In this document: in pieces, positions 14,184-20,363 of the stretch | How the letters are laid out: every line of letters begins with the position of its first letter | How positions within the stretch are numbered: the stretch's first letter is position 1 | Origin: an uncultured Bacteroidota bacterium | GTDB lineage: Bacteria > Bacteroidota > Ignavibacteria > UBA10030 > UBA8401 | Direction of reading: 5' to 3' | Assembly (NCBI GenBank): GCA_937920105.1 | Contig: CALETH010000050.1 | Location: forward strand, 1-20,363 | DNA length: 20,363 bases | Position numbers and translations under genes: made by a program | Notes under the pieces: generated by a model | What the model saw: only the letters and a program-made list of their open reading frames with translations | Told to the model about the DNA's origin: nothing | The model's database searches: none

Positions 14184-15158
14184 ATGAAGAAAATTTTAAT
14201 TACCGGTGCAGCAGGGTTTATTGCTTCTCATTTAGTTGAAAGATGTGTAGAGTTAGGATACTCTGTCAGGGTTTTGATACGATACAATTCCAGAAATAAT
14301 TATGGCTGGTTAGAAAATTCTCAATACAAAAATAATATTGAAATTATTGTTGGTGATGTTAGAGATTATGATGCAGTGTATTCTGCTATGCGTGAGTGTG
14401 ATACAGTTTTTCATCTTGCTGCTTTAATAGGTATTCCATATTCTTATGTTTCTCCATTAGCATACGTTAAAACAAATATTGAAGGAACTTACAATATTTT
14501 ACAAGCAGCAAAAATCTTGAACACAAAAAATATTCTTATTACCTCTACCAGTGAAACCTATGGCACTGCCCAATATGTTCCAATAAATGAAAAACACCCC
14601 TTAGTAGGCCAATCACCATACGCGGCAACAAAAATTGCTGCTGATTCTTTGGCATTAAGTTATTATTTATCATTTCAAATGCCAGTAAAAATAGTTCGCC
14701 CGTTTAATACCTATGGTCCACGACAATCAGCCAGAGCGGTTATTCCCACGATTATTTCGCAATTATTAAATGGAAATGAAGAAATAAAACTTGGCGATAT
14801 TCATACCACCCGAGATTTAACATTTGTTAAGGATACTGTTGAGGGTTTTATTGAAATTGCGAAGACCGAACAATTAATAGGAGAAGTAACAAATATCGGA
14901 ATGAATCACGAAATATCTGTTAAAGAATTGGCTCTGCTTATTGCTCGAATAATGAATAAACCCATTACAATTAAAACTGATGAACAACGTATTAGGCCTG
15001 AATTAAGCGAAGTGCGACAATTGCGTTGTGATAATAATAAAATAACCAAATCTACTTCATGGAAACCAAAGTATAATTTGGAAAAAGGTCTACAATGTAC
15101 AATAGATTGGTTAAAAGAAAATTTACATTTTTATAAACCAGAAATATATAATGTATAA
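14184..15158 (+). CDS. LegB-like NAD-dependent sugar-nucleotide 4,6-dehydratase
   Basis: A 324-residue extended short-chain dehydrogenase. The NAD motif is GAAGFIA at residues 8-14, with alanine in place of the usual last glycine. GWLENS (41-46), FHLAALIGIPYSY (76-88), STSETYGTAQYVPI (121-134), the catalytic YAATK (Y146, K150) and RPFNTYGPRQSARAVIPT (172-189) closely match, from memory, LegB, the GDP-GlcNAc 4,6-dehydratase of legionaminic acid synthesis, and near relatives annotated as dTDP-glucose 4,6-dehydratases. It starts a run with a nucleotidyltransferase, an aminotransferase and an acyltransferase, fitting formation of a 4-keto-6-deoxy sugar that is then aminated and acylated. The legionaminate synthase genes themselves (legI, legG, legF) are absent. 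Nucleotide and sugar specificity remain open. Confidence 0.82.
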   Translation: MKKILITGAAGFIASHLVERCVELGYSVRVLIRYNSRNNYGWLENSQYKNNIEIIVGDVRDYDAVYSAMRECDTVFHLAALIGIPYSYVSPLAYVKTNIEGTYNILQAAKILNTKNILITSTSETYGTAQYVPINEKHPLVGQSPYAATKIAADSLALSYYLSFQMPVKIVRPFNTYGPRQSARAVIPTIISQLLNGNEEIKLGDIHTTRDLTFVKDTVEGFIEIAKTEQLIGEVTNIGMNHEISVKELALLIARIMNKPITIKTDEQRIRPELSEVRQLRCDNNKITKSTSWKPKYNLEKGLQCTIDWLKENLHFYKPEIYNV

Positions 15159-15164
15159 TAAATT

Positions 15165-15863
15165 ATGAAAGCCGTAATTCTTGCTGGTGGACTTGGTACA
15201 AGATTAAAACCATTTACTGAAGTTATTCCTAAACCTTTGCTGCCAATAGGGGAAAAGGCAGTTTTAGAAATACAAATTGAGCATTTACGACAGTTTGGGT
15301 TTAATGAAATATTTTTGGCAACCAATTATAAATCCGACTATATAGAAAACTTCTTTGGTGATGGTTCCCGGTATGGTGTAAAACTCACAATTAGCAAAGA
15401 AGAAAAACAACTTGGAACTGCTGGTCCACTTAAACTTTTGCAAAAAGAATTAACTGAACCATTTATAGTAATGAATGGTGATATTTTAAGTAATCTTGAT
15501 TTTAATAAACTTTATCAATTTGCTATACAAAAAGAAAGTTTTCTCACAATTACCGTAAAAAAAATTATTATGCCGTATGCTTTTGGAAATATTTTTTTTC
15601 AAGATGATGTAGTAACTGGTATTGAAGAAAAACCTAATATCATTACGTATGCACTTGCCGGTATTTACATCATGAAACCTGAGATATTAAATCTTATTCC
15701 TCATGATACATATTTTGGAATGGATATCTTGATAAAGCAAATGATGGAAAAAAAATTACCAATAATGAAATATGAACTTAAAGATTATTGGTTGGATATT
15801 GGACGAATTGATGATTATGAACTAGCCCAAAAAGATTTTCAAAACCAATTTTATTCAAAATAA
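15165..15863 (+). CDS. Sugar-1-phosphate nucleotidyltransferase
   Basis: A 232-residue nucleotidyltransferase-fold enzyme. The nucleotide-binding loop AGGLGTRLKP is at residues 7-16, PKPLLPIG at 22-29, the metal-binding NGD at 104-106 (D106), EEKP at 154-157 and DYWLDIG at 207-213. It is shorter than RmlA (about 290) and has no C-terminal hexapeptide or CBS domain, like guanylyltransferases acting on mannose-, heptose- or glucosamine-phosphates. The six-base gap after the dehydratase and ten-base gap before the aminotransferase imply it activates the sugar processed by those enzymes. If the dehydratase is truly LegB-like, a GDP-hexosamine would be the expected product, but this is inference; thymidylyl or cytidylyl transfer cannot be excluded. 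Confidence 0.85.
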   Translation: MKAVILAGGLGTRLKPFTEVIPKPLLPIGEKAVLEIQIEHLRQFGFNEIFLATNYKSDYIENFFGDGSRYGVKLTISKEEKQLGTAGPLKLLQKELTEPFIVMNGDILSNLDFNKLYQFAIQKESFLTITVKKIIMPYAFGNIFFQDDVVTGIEEKPNIITYALAGIYIMKPEILNLIPHDTYFGMDILIKQMMEKKLPIMKYELKDYWLDIGRIDDYELAQKDFQNQFYSK

Positions 15864-15873
15864 AAAATATTCT

Positions 15874-17019
15874 ATGGAATTTAAAATACCTTTGTTTGAT
15901 TTAAATTTTGATGAAGCAGAAGAAAAAGCGGTCGTTGATGTATTGCGAAGCAAATGGATTTCTACTGGTCCCAAAACAATAGAATTAGAAAATAAATTTG
16001 CTTCAATGTTAAATATATCTCATGCGATTGCATTATCAAATTGTACTGTTGCTTTACACTTGGCGTTCAAACTAGTTGGTGTTAACGAAGGGGATGAAGT
16101 TATTTGCCCATCACTTACGTTTGTTGCTACTGCAAATGCTATACGATATGTAAATGCAATTCCGGTTTTTGCTGATATAAAGAGTTATGATGACCTTACC
16201 ATTGACCCTGCAGATATTGAAAAAAAAATCACAAAGAAAACAAAAGCTATTATTGTTATGCACTACGGAGGATTTGCTTGCGATATGGATGCAATAATGG
16301 GAATAGCAAAAAAATATAATTTAAAAGTGATTGAAGATGCTTGTCATGGACCATTATCTGATTACAAAGGGAAAAAACTTGGTACTATTGGAGATATTGG
16401 TTGTTTTAGTTTTTTTTCCAATAAGAATATCAGTACGGGTGAAGGAGGAATGATAGTAACCAATAATAGTAAATATTTTGAAAGAGCAAAACTTCTCCGT
16501 TCTCATGGTATGACATCATTATCATACGAAAGAGCAAAGGGGCATTCTACAAGTTATGATGTTGTTGAATTTGGATATAATTATAGAATGGATGATATTC
16601 ACGCAGCTATCGGTCTAGTACAATTAGAAAAAATTGAAAATGACCTCCAAAGAAGAACTGAAATACGAAAAATGTATATTAAAGGTTTAAGTACTATAGA
16701 TAAAATAATTATTCCATTTAAAAATTACGAAGAGTTTTCATCAAACTATATTTTTCCTATTGTACTTAAAGACTCAACGTATGAAAAAAGAGATAAAGTG
16801 CGTAATGCATTGGCTGAGGTTGGGATTCAAACCAGTGTTCACTATCCTGCTGTTCATAAGTTTACTACTTACAAAGAGTATGATACAAAATTGATACATA
16901 CTGAATATGTTACAGATAATGCCATTACATTACCGATGTACGGTTCTTTGAAAAAAAATCAAATTCAATACATTGTAAAAATGATATATGATTCTCTAAA
17001 AGATGTGAGGCTCAAATGA
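15874..17019 (+). CDS. DegT/DnrJ/EryC1 family PLP-dependent sugar aminotransferase
   Basis: A 381-residue aminotransferase that would add an amino group (from glutamate or glutamine) to a keto sugar nucleotide. The fold is shown by the N-terminal KWISTGP (27-33), PSLTFVATANA (79-89), EDACHG (154-159, with D155 contacting the PLP ring) and FFSNKNISTGEGGM (180-193), where K184 is the PLP-binding lysine. The C-terminal half has GYNYRMDDIHAAIG, also a family hallmark. It is closest in feel to the perosamine synthase/ArnB/PseC groups that aminate C4. It lies after the dehydratase and nucleotidyltransferase and overlaps the acyltransferase gene by ATGA, so the four very likely make an N-acylated amino-deoxy sugar. 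Confidence 0.92.
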   Translation: MEFKIPLFDLNFDEAEEKAVVDVLRSKWISTGPKTIELENKFASMLNISHAIALSNCTVALHLAFKLVGVNEGDEVICPSLTFVATANAIRYVNAIPVFADIKSYDDLTIDPADIEKKITKKTKAIIVMHYGGFACDMDAIMGIAKKYNLKVIEDACHGPLSDYKGKKLGTIGDIGCFSFFSNKNISTGEGGMIVTNNSKYFERAKLLRSHGMTSLSYERAKGHSTSYDVVEFGYNYRMDDIHAAIGLVQLEKIENDLQRRTEIRKMYIKGLSTIDKIIIPFKNYEEFSSNYIFPIVLKDSTYEKRDKVRNALAEVGIQTSVHYPAVHKFTTYKEYDTKLIHTEYVTDNAITLPMYGSLKKNQIQYIVKMIYDSLKDVRLK

Positions 17020-17834
17020 AAATTGACTATTCTAATTGTAGGGATTTTATCAAAGCAAAAGAAATAATACTGGGGAAAAATATTGAAATAGGGGAAAGAA
17101 CCATAATTGCTGGTATTCAAGGAGATGCTGAGCGTGTTATAATTGGTGATAACGTGTTCATAGACAAGGATTGCGTTATTCTTGTTCCACAATTTTTTAT
17201 CGGTGATTATAGCAAAATATTTAAACAGTGCCGAATTAGTGGTTACCAACCATGTAAGATTGGTTATAATTTTTGGATGGACCAAAACTGTATACTCAAT
17301 TCTACTGATAACATGACAATTGGAAATAATGTTGGTATCGGTGCCTATAGTCAGTTGTGGACCCATATTAAACATGGTGATATATTAGAAGGTTGTCGTT
17401 TCAATTCAACTAAAGAAATGATAATAGGTGATGATGTGTGGTTTGTTGGGCATTGTATTGTGTCACCAATTGTTGCTCAAAATAAGAGCATGGCAATGGT
17501 TGGTTCTGTTATCACTAAAAATATGATTGAAAATCATATATATGCTGGATGTCCTGCAATTGATATTACAGAAAAAATAGGTACACAATTTTCTCCTAAA
17601 AGCATTGATGAAAAAATAAAGATGCTTACAGAAAAAATAATTGAATTTTGCCATTTGAATACAGGTATTCCCGAAGATATTTTTGTAGTTGTTGAAGAGT
17701 TTCCAGAGAATATGGATAATACAAAAACTTATTTTTCAATAAAACGTAGAATGTATTCTAAAAGAGGGACACCAGAAGAAATTAAATTTATGAAATATTT
17801 ATTACCACTCTATAAATTTATTCCCTACGTTTAA
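17016..17834 (+). CDS. Left-handed beta-helix (hexapeptide repeat) acyltransferase
   Basis: A 272-residue protein with hexapeptide-repeat rungs running from about residue 20 to 180 (for example IEIGER, VIIGDN, CKIGYN, MTIGNN, MIIGDD), the pattern of trimeric acyltransferases. A histidine-containing loop WTHIKHGD (115-122) could hold the catalytic base, and AGCPA (177-181) ends the helix as in many sugar O- or N-acetyltransferases. The C-terminal 80 residues are less typical and form a helical-looking extension. ATGA overlap with the aminotransferase gene suggests it acylates the amino sugar made by that enzyme, but an O-acetyltransferase acting on the polymer is equally possible. Confidence 0.82.
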   Translation: MKIDYSNCRDFIKAKEIILGKNIEIGERTIIAGIQGDAERVIIGDNVFIDKDCVILVPQFFIGDYSKIFKQCRISGYQPCKIGYNFWMDQNCILNSTDNMTIGNNVGIGAYSQLWTHIKHGDILEGCRFNSTKEMIIGDDVWFVGHCIVSPIVAQNKSMAMVGSVITKNMIENHIYAGCPAIDITEKIGTQFSPKSIDEKIKMLTEKIIEFCHLNTGIPEDIFVVVEEFPENMDNTKTYFSIKRRMYSKRGTPEEIKFMKYLLPLYKFIPYV

Positions 17835-17876
17835 TGCTGTTAAAAATAAAGATAGGTATTATTGAATGTAACGCAA

Positions 17877-19100
17877 ATGAACAATATTAATAAAATTATT
17901 TTATTTCAAAATATTCCAAGTTTAATAAATAAGTATCTTGCTTTACAAAGAAATTTTTTGAAAAGTTCTGATATTAATATAATTGAAAATATAGATTATT
18001 TTGAATCTACACTTCCCAAAACAAAACGTGCTTTAATTTCCCTTTCTCCTTCTGCATGGCTGCTTGCTATCAAGCAATATCCCAATATTAAATCCTTTAA
18101 TTATGTTGGGCTCACATTTGAAATGGTGAAAGCATTGAATGAAAATGGTTATGTTGTAGATATTGTTGATATGAATAAGGAATATCTATCTACAAAGAAA
18201 TATGATTTATATATAGGGCATGGTGGAAATTGCAAAACAATTATAGATAATCTTGATAAAAATACGAAAATACTACAATATGTTTCCGGGGCATTTTGGA
18301 AATTATTTAATCAAGAATCAGAAGAAAGGTACTCAGCATTTAAATCAAGAAAAAATGTTAAGGGAAAATTGGTTTTCAAACGTAGTTATGATTCACTTAT
18401 TGAGGGAGAGACGTATTTAACTGAAAAAGCACATGTATTATTTACATTGAACTGTCCCAGAATGGTAGAATCATTTGGAGAATATAAAAATAAATTCTTT
18501 CTTACTGGATATGGTGCATATCCAGACCAGAACTTATTGATGGAGGAAAAAGAAAAAGATTTTGAAGCAGGGAGAAGAAATTTTATTTATGTGGGAGGAA
18601 CCGGCGGAAACATACAAAAAGGCTTGGATATTTTGTTGGAAACATTTAATAGAACTCCGGAATTGAATCTTTTCATTTATTGTAAAGTTGAAGAAGAAAT
18701 TCTTAAATACTATAAAAAAGAACTCAAGGCAAAAAATATCCATTACATATATTACTGGAGGTTTGGAACCCTTCGTAAAAAATTGTGTGAGATAGTGAAA
18801 AAAATAAATTTTACTATTCATGCCCCTATCAATACAGGAATTGGTACTGCTTTTATGGGGAGCATGAGTTGTGGATTTATACCAGTTGGTTATATAGATT
18901 TAATTGCTCCACCTAACAGTTGTATTATTTCCAATTCATGGGATATTGATTCTATGATACAATGTATTAAAGAGGCAAGTGGTAAATCTGCAGAATGGTG
19001 TAAAAATGCTTCAGAACTGACAAAGAAAAACTCACAAGAGAATTGGAGTGTTGAAAAATTTCGTAGTAAATTTAATGAACTTATTTTTTCTTTAAATTAA
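17877..19100 (+). CDS. Glycosyltransferase, GT-B (GT4-like) fold
   Basis: A protein of 407 residues (from ATG 17877). The C-terminal domain is the recognisable part: FIYVGGTGGNIQKGLD at about residues 236-251, then a LNLFIYCKV strand, and a glycine-rich GTAFMGSMSCGFIPVG stretch (about 319-334) near the expected nucleotide-sugar site. The N-terminal domain is poorly conserved, with SPSAWLLAIKQYPNIKSFNYVG near its start and a YDLYIGHGG segment. It would add one sugar of the repeat unit at the cytoplasmic face. The frame is also open from TTG 17862, which has a weak AGG five bases upstream, so five more N-terminal residues are possible. Donor and acceptor cannot be predicted, and the sequence looks divergent from common GT4 enzymes. 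Confidence 0.72.
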   Translation: MNNINKIILFQNIPSLINKYLALQRNFLKSSDINIIENIDYFESTLPKTKRALISLSPSAWLLAIKQYPNIKSFNYVGLTFEMVKALNENGYVVDIVDMNKEYLSTKKYDLYIGHGGNCKTIIDNLDKNTKILQYVSGAFWKLFNQESEERYSAFKSRKNVKGKLVFKRSYDSLIEGETYLTEKAHVLFTLNCPRMVESFGEYKNKFFLTGYGAYPDQNLLMEEKEKDFEAGRRNFIYVGGTGGNIQKGLDILLETFNRTPELNLFIYCKVEEEILKYYKKELKAKNIHYIYYWRFGTLRKKLCEIVKKINFTIHAPINTGIGTAFMGSMSCGFIPVGYIDLIAPPNSCIISNSWDIDSMIQCIKEASGKSAEWCKNASELTKKNSQENWSVEKFRSKFNELIFSLN

Positions 19101-19105
19101 GGGTT

Positions 19106-19969
19106 ATGGATAAACAATTTCAATTTTCTGGGTTATCGTCAATTTCAGATGTTCAGTATATAGAACGTAACGGTATTAATGAAGTGTTAGAAAAACAACA
19201 ACAAGAATTTCTCGAAAAGAGGGATTTATTTTTAAAATCCAAGTACACAAAAAAGTGGCCATTAGATACACTTCATACTTGGAGTAGGGTTTGGGAATAT
19301 CCGTATGTGTACTACAACATAAAGAATTGGAAAGAACAATATTTTGAAAAAAGAAATCCCAAAGTAATAGATGTAGGAAGCGGAGTTACTTTTTTCCCAT
19401 TATCAATAGCAAAACTTGGCTGTGATATACAATGTATAGATATAGATGGAGAATATGGTGAAAGTATACTGGAAGCAACAAAGCAAATTCCCGTTTCTCC
19501 AGGGAATATGGGTTTTACTTTAAGTGATGGTGTTAATTTACCATTTAAAAATGAAGAAATAGATATTGCCTATTCCGTGAGTGTGTTAGAACATATTCCA
19601 GACCCTTCTCATACAATTCAAGAAATCCATCGTGTATTAAAAAAAAATGCTCTATTTATTTTAACGATAGATTTAGATTTGTTAGGTAATTCTGATATTG
19701 GTGTAGAAAAATATTATAAATTAGTTTCATTATTGGAAGAAAAATTTGAATATGTCTTTCCTGAAAGAGCCGTTCATCCAGCAGATATTTTGTATTCGGA
19801 TTATGGGAAATACGCTTTTCCATATCCACATAAAAAAATACAAGGTATAGATAAAATTTGGTTTTTCATAAAACAATGGTGTATAAAACCTCTAGTAGGT
19901 AAACGCCCATCTTCCCTCCCTCCTGAATTATTATTATCCGTTCAAGGATTTGTTTTTAAAAAACGTTAA
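19106..19969 (+). CDS. SAM-dependent class I methyltransferase
   Basis: A 287-residue protein with a central class I methyltransferase domain. Motif I is KVIDVGSGVTFFPLS at residues 86-100, the acidic ribose-binding strand CIDIDGEYG at 110-118, and the later motifs are LPFKNEEIDIAYSVSVLEHI (145-164) and EIHRVLKKNALFILTID. About 80 residues precede the domain, with a tryptophan-rich WPLDTLHTWSRVWEYPYVYY stretch that may position the substrate. In this setting O-methylation of a sugar residue, or capping of the chain, is the likely job, but no direct evidence fixes the target. AAGGG lies just before ATG 19106 with very short spacing. The gap to the preceding gene is five bases, so it is in the same operon. 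Confidence 0.82.
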   Translation: MDKQFQFSGLSSISDVQYIERNGINEVLEKQQQEFLEKRDLFLKSKYTKKWPLDTLHTWSRVWEYPYVYYNIKNWKEQYFEKRNPKVIDVGSGVTFFPLSIAKLGCDIQCIDIDGEYGESILEATKQIPVSPGNMGFTLSDGVNLPFKNEEIDIAYSVSVLEHIPDPSHTIQEIHRVLKKNALFILTIDLDLLGNSDIGVEKYYKLVSLLEEKFEYVFPERAVHPADILYSDYGKYAFPYPHKKIQGIDKIWFFIKQWCIKPLVGKRPSSLPPELLLSVQGFVFKKR

Positions 19970-19970
19970 G

Positions 19971-20363
19971 ATGAAAATAGGTCATATTACATTTCATTAT
20001 AAACCTGTGGTTGGAGGGCAGGAAGTTTATATTAAAAACTTGATTAATGTCTTTAAAAAAATAGGTGTAATTAATACTGTATATCAGCCGTATAATAAAA
20101 ATTTTCATCCACTTTCTTCTTCAAATAATTCTGAAAATGAAAACATAGAATTAGTTTTTACTATTCCATTTATAGGTAGAATCATAAAAAATATTCGTAT
20201 TTATTTATTTAATTTTTTTTTATGGTTAACAAAGTTAAAAAAAATCTCACGCGAAAATATTGTAATAGTACATTATGCATTTCATGTACTACCAGTATGG
20301 AAATATAAAAAAAAAGTAATCATTTTATCCCATGGTATAGAATGGTATCCAGATTCTAAAAAA
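19971..20363 (+). CDS. Glycosyltransferase, N-terminal part (runs off the window)
   Basis: An open frame of 131 codons from ATG 19971 to the window edge without a stop. The start MKIGHITFHYKPVVGGQEVY is typical of the first strand and glycine loop of GT4-type (GT-B) glycosyltransferases. Later ENIVIVHYAFHVLPVW and KVIILSHGIEW resemble the strands that end the N-terminal Rossmann-like domain, with the histidine of the SHG segment. The donor-binding C-terminal domain lies outside the window. The ATG follows the methyltransferase stop by one base, which indicates co-translation. Specificity is unknown. Confidence 0.75.
   Translation, partial: MKIGHITFHYKPVVGGQEVYIKNLINVFKKIGVINTVYQPYNKNFHPLSSSNNSENENIELVFTIPFIGRIIKNIRIYLFNFFLWLTKLKKISRENIVIVHYAFHVLPVWKYKKKVIILSHGIEWYPDSKK

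Noticed and set aside
16965..17375. 136-codon open frame on the minus strand across the aminotransferase/acyltransferase junction
   Set aside because: It overlaps two confident genes that use the plus strand and has no family features.
15874..17834. GDP-perosamine pathway (gmd product plus PerA/PerB-like enzymes)
   Set aside because: Possible, since gmd is present, but the aminotransferase is packed with its own LegB-like dehydratase and nucleotidyltransferase, which would then be unexplained. Not excluded, but not preferred.
1..20363. CRISPR array, tRNA or rRNA genes, or a transposase
   Set aside because: No regularly spaced repeats, no cloverleaf-like sequence in the short gaps, and no transposase or integrase motifs among the open frames.

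Overview
The window is AT-rich bacterial DNA (roughly one third G+C by eye) with all genes on the + strand, tightly packed and often overlapping by 4-13 bases. It holds 22 protein genes and no rRNA, tRNA, CRISPR array or recognisable transposase. The base composition, mostly weak Shine-Dalgarno sequences and gene repertoire fit a Gram-negative of the Bacteroidota/Ignavibacteria type (FCB group). This placement is an inference from general resemblance and is not secure.

Layout. (1) 40-3343: a three-gene lipid-modification operon (FAD-dependent amine-oxidase-like protein, DUF1365 protein, cyclopropane-fatty-acyl-phospholipid synthase family methyltransferase), coupled by short overlaps. (2) 3494-5732: UDP-glucose 6-dehydrogenase and UDP-glucuronate decarboxylase, giving UDP-glucuronate and UDP-xylose. 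The pair is bounded on both sides by copies of one palindromic repeat. (3) 5873-8339: rfbA and rfbC of the dTDP-rhamnose pathway (rfbB and rfbD are not in the window) and a Wzz-type chain-length regulator. (4) 8388-11551: GDP-fucose genes gmd and fcl, interrupted by small accessory genes: an unknown protein, a GIY-YIG nuclease-like gene inside a perfect 28-nt inverted repeat, and a four-helix-bundle (S23-type) gene flanked by degenerate inverted repeats. (5) 11548-14170: UDP-GlcNAc 2-epimerase and a Wzx-type flippase. (6) 14184-17834: LegB-like dehydratase, sugar nucleotidyltransferase, PLP aminotransferase and hexapeptide acyltransferase, probably a module making an N-acylated amino-deoxy sugar. 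(7) 17877 to the end: glycosyltransferase, SAM methyltransferase and the start of another glycosyltransferase.

Together, regions 2-7 are a Wzx/Wzz-type surface polysaccharide (O-antigen or capsule) locus. It makes several activated sugars (UDP-GlcA, UDP-Xyl, GDP-Fuc, UDP-ManNAc, part of dTDP-Rha and an amino sugar), assembles the repeat unit with glycosyltransferases and a methyltransferase, flips it with Wzx and sets chain length with Wzz. No Wzy polymerase and no initiating sugar-phosphate transferase are seen; the locus continues past the right edge.

Two signals stand out beyond the gene content. On a full read the tetranucleotide GATC is absent from all 20 kb, and Asp codons followed by a C are always GAC although GAT dominates elsewhere. 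In addition, gmd is sandwiched between two small-gene cassettes, each bounded by inverted repeats.
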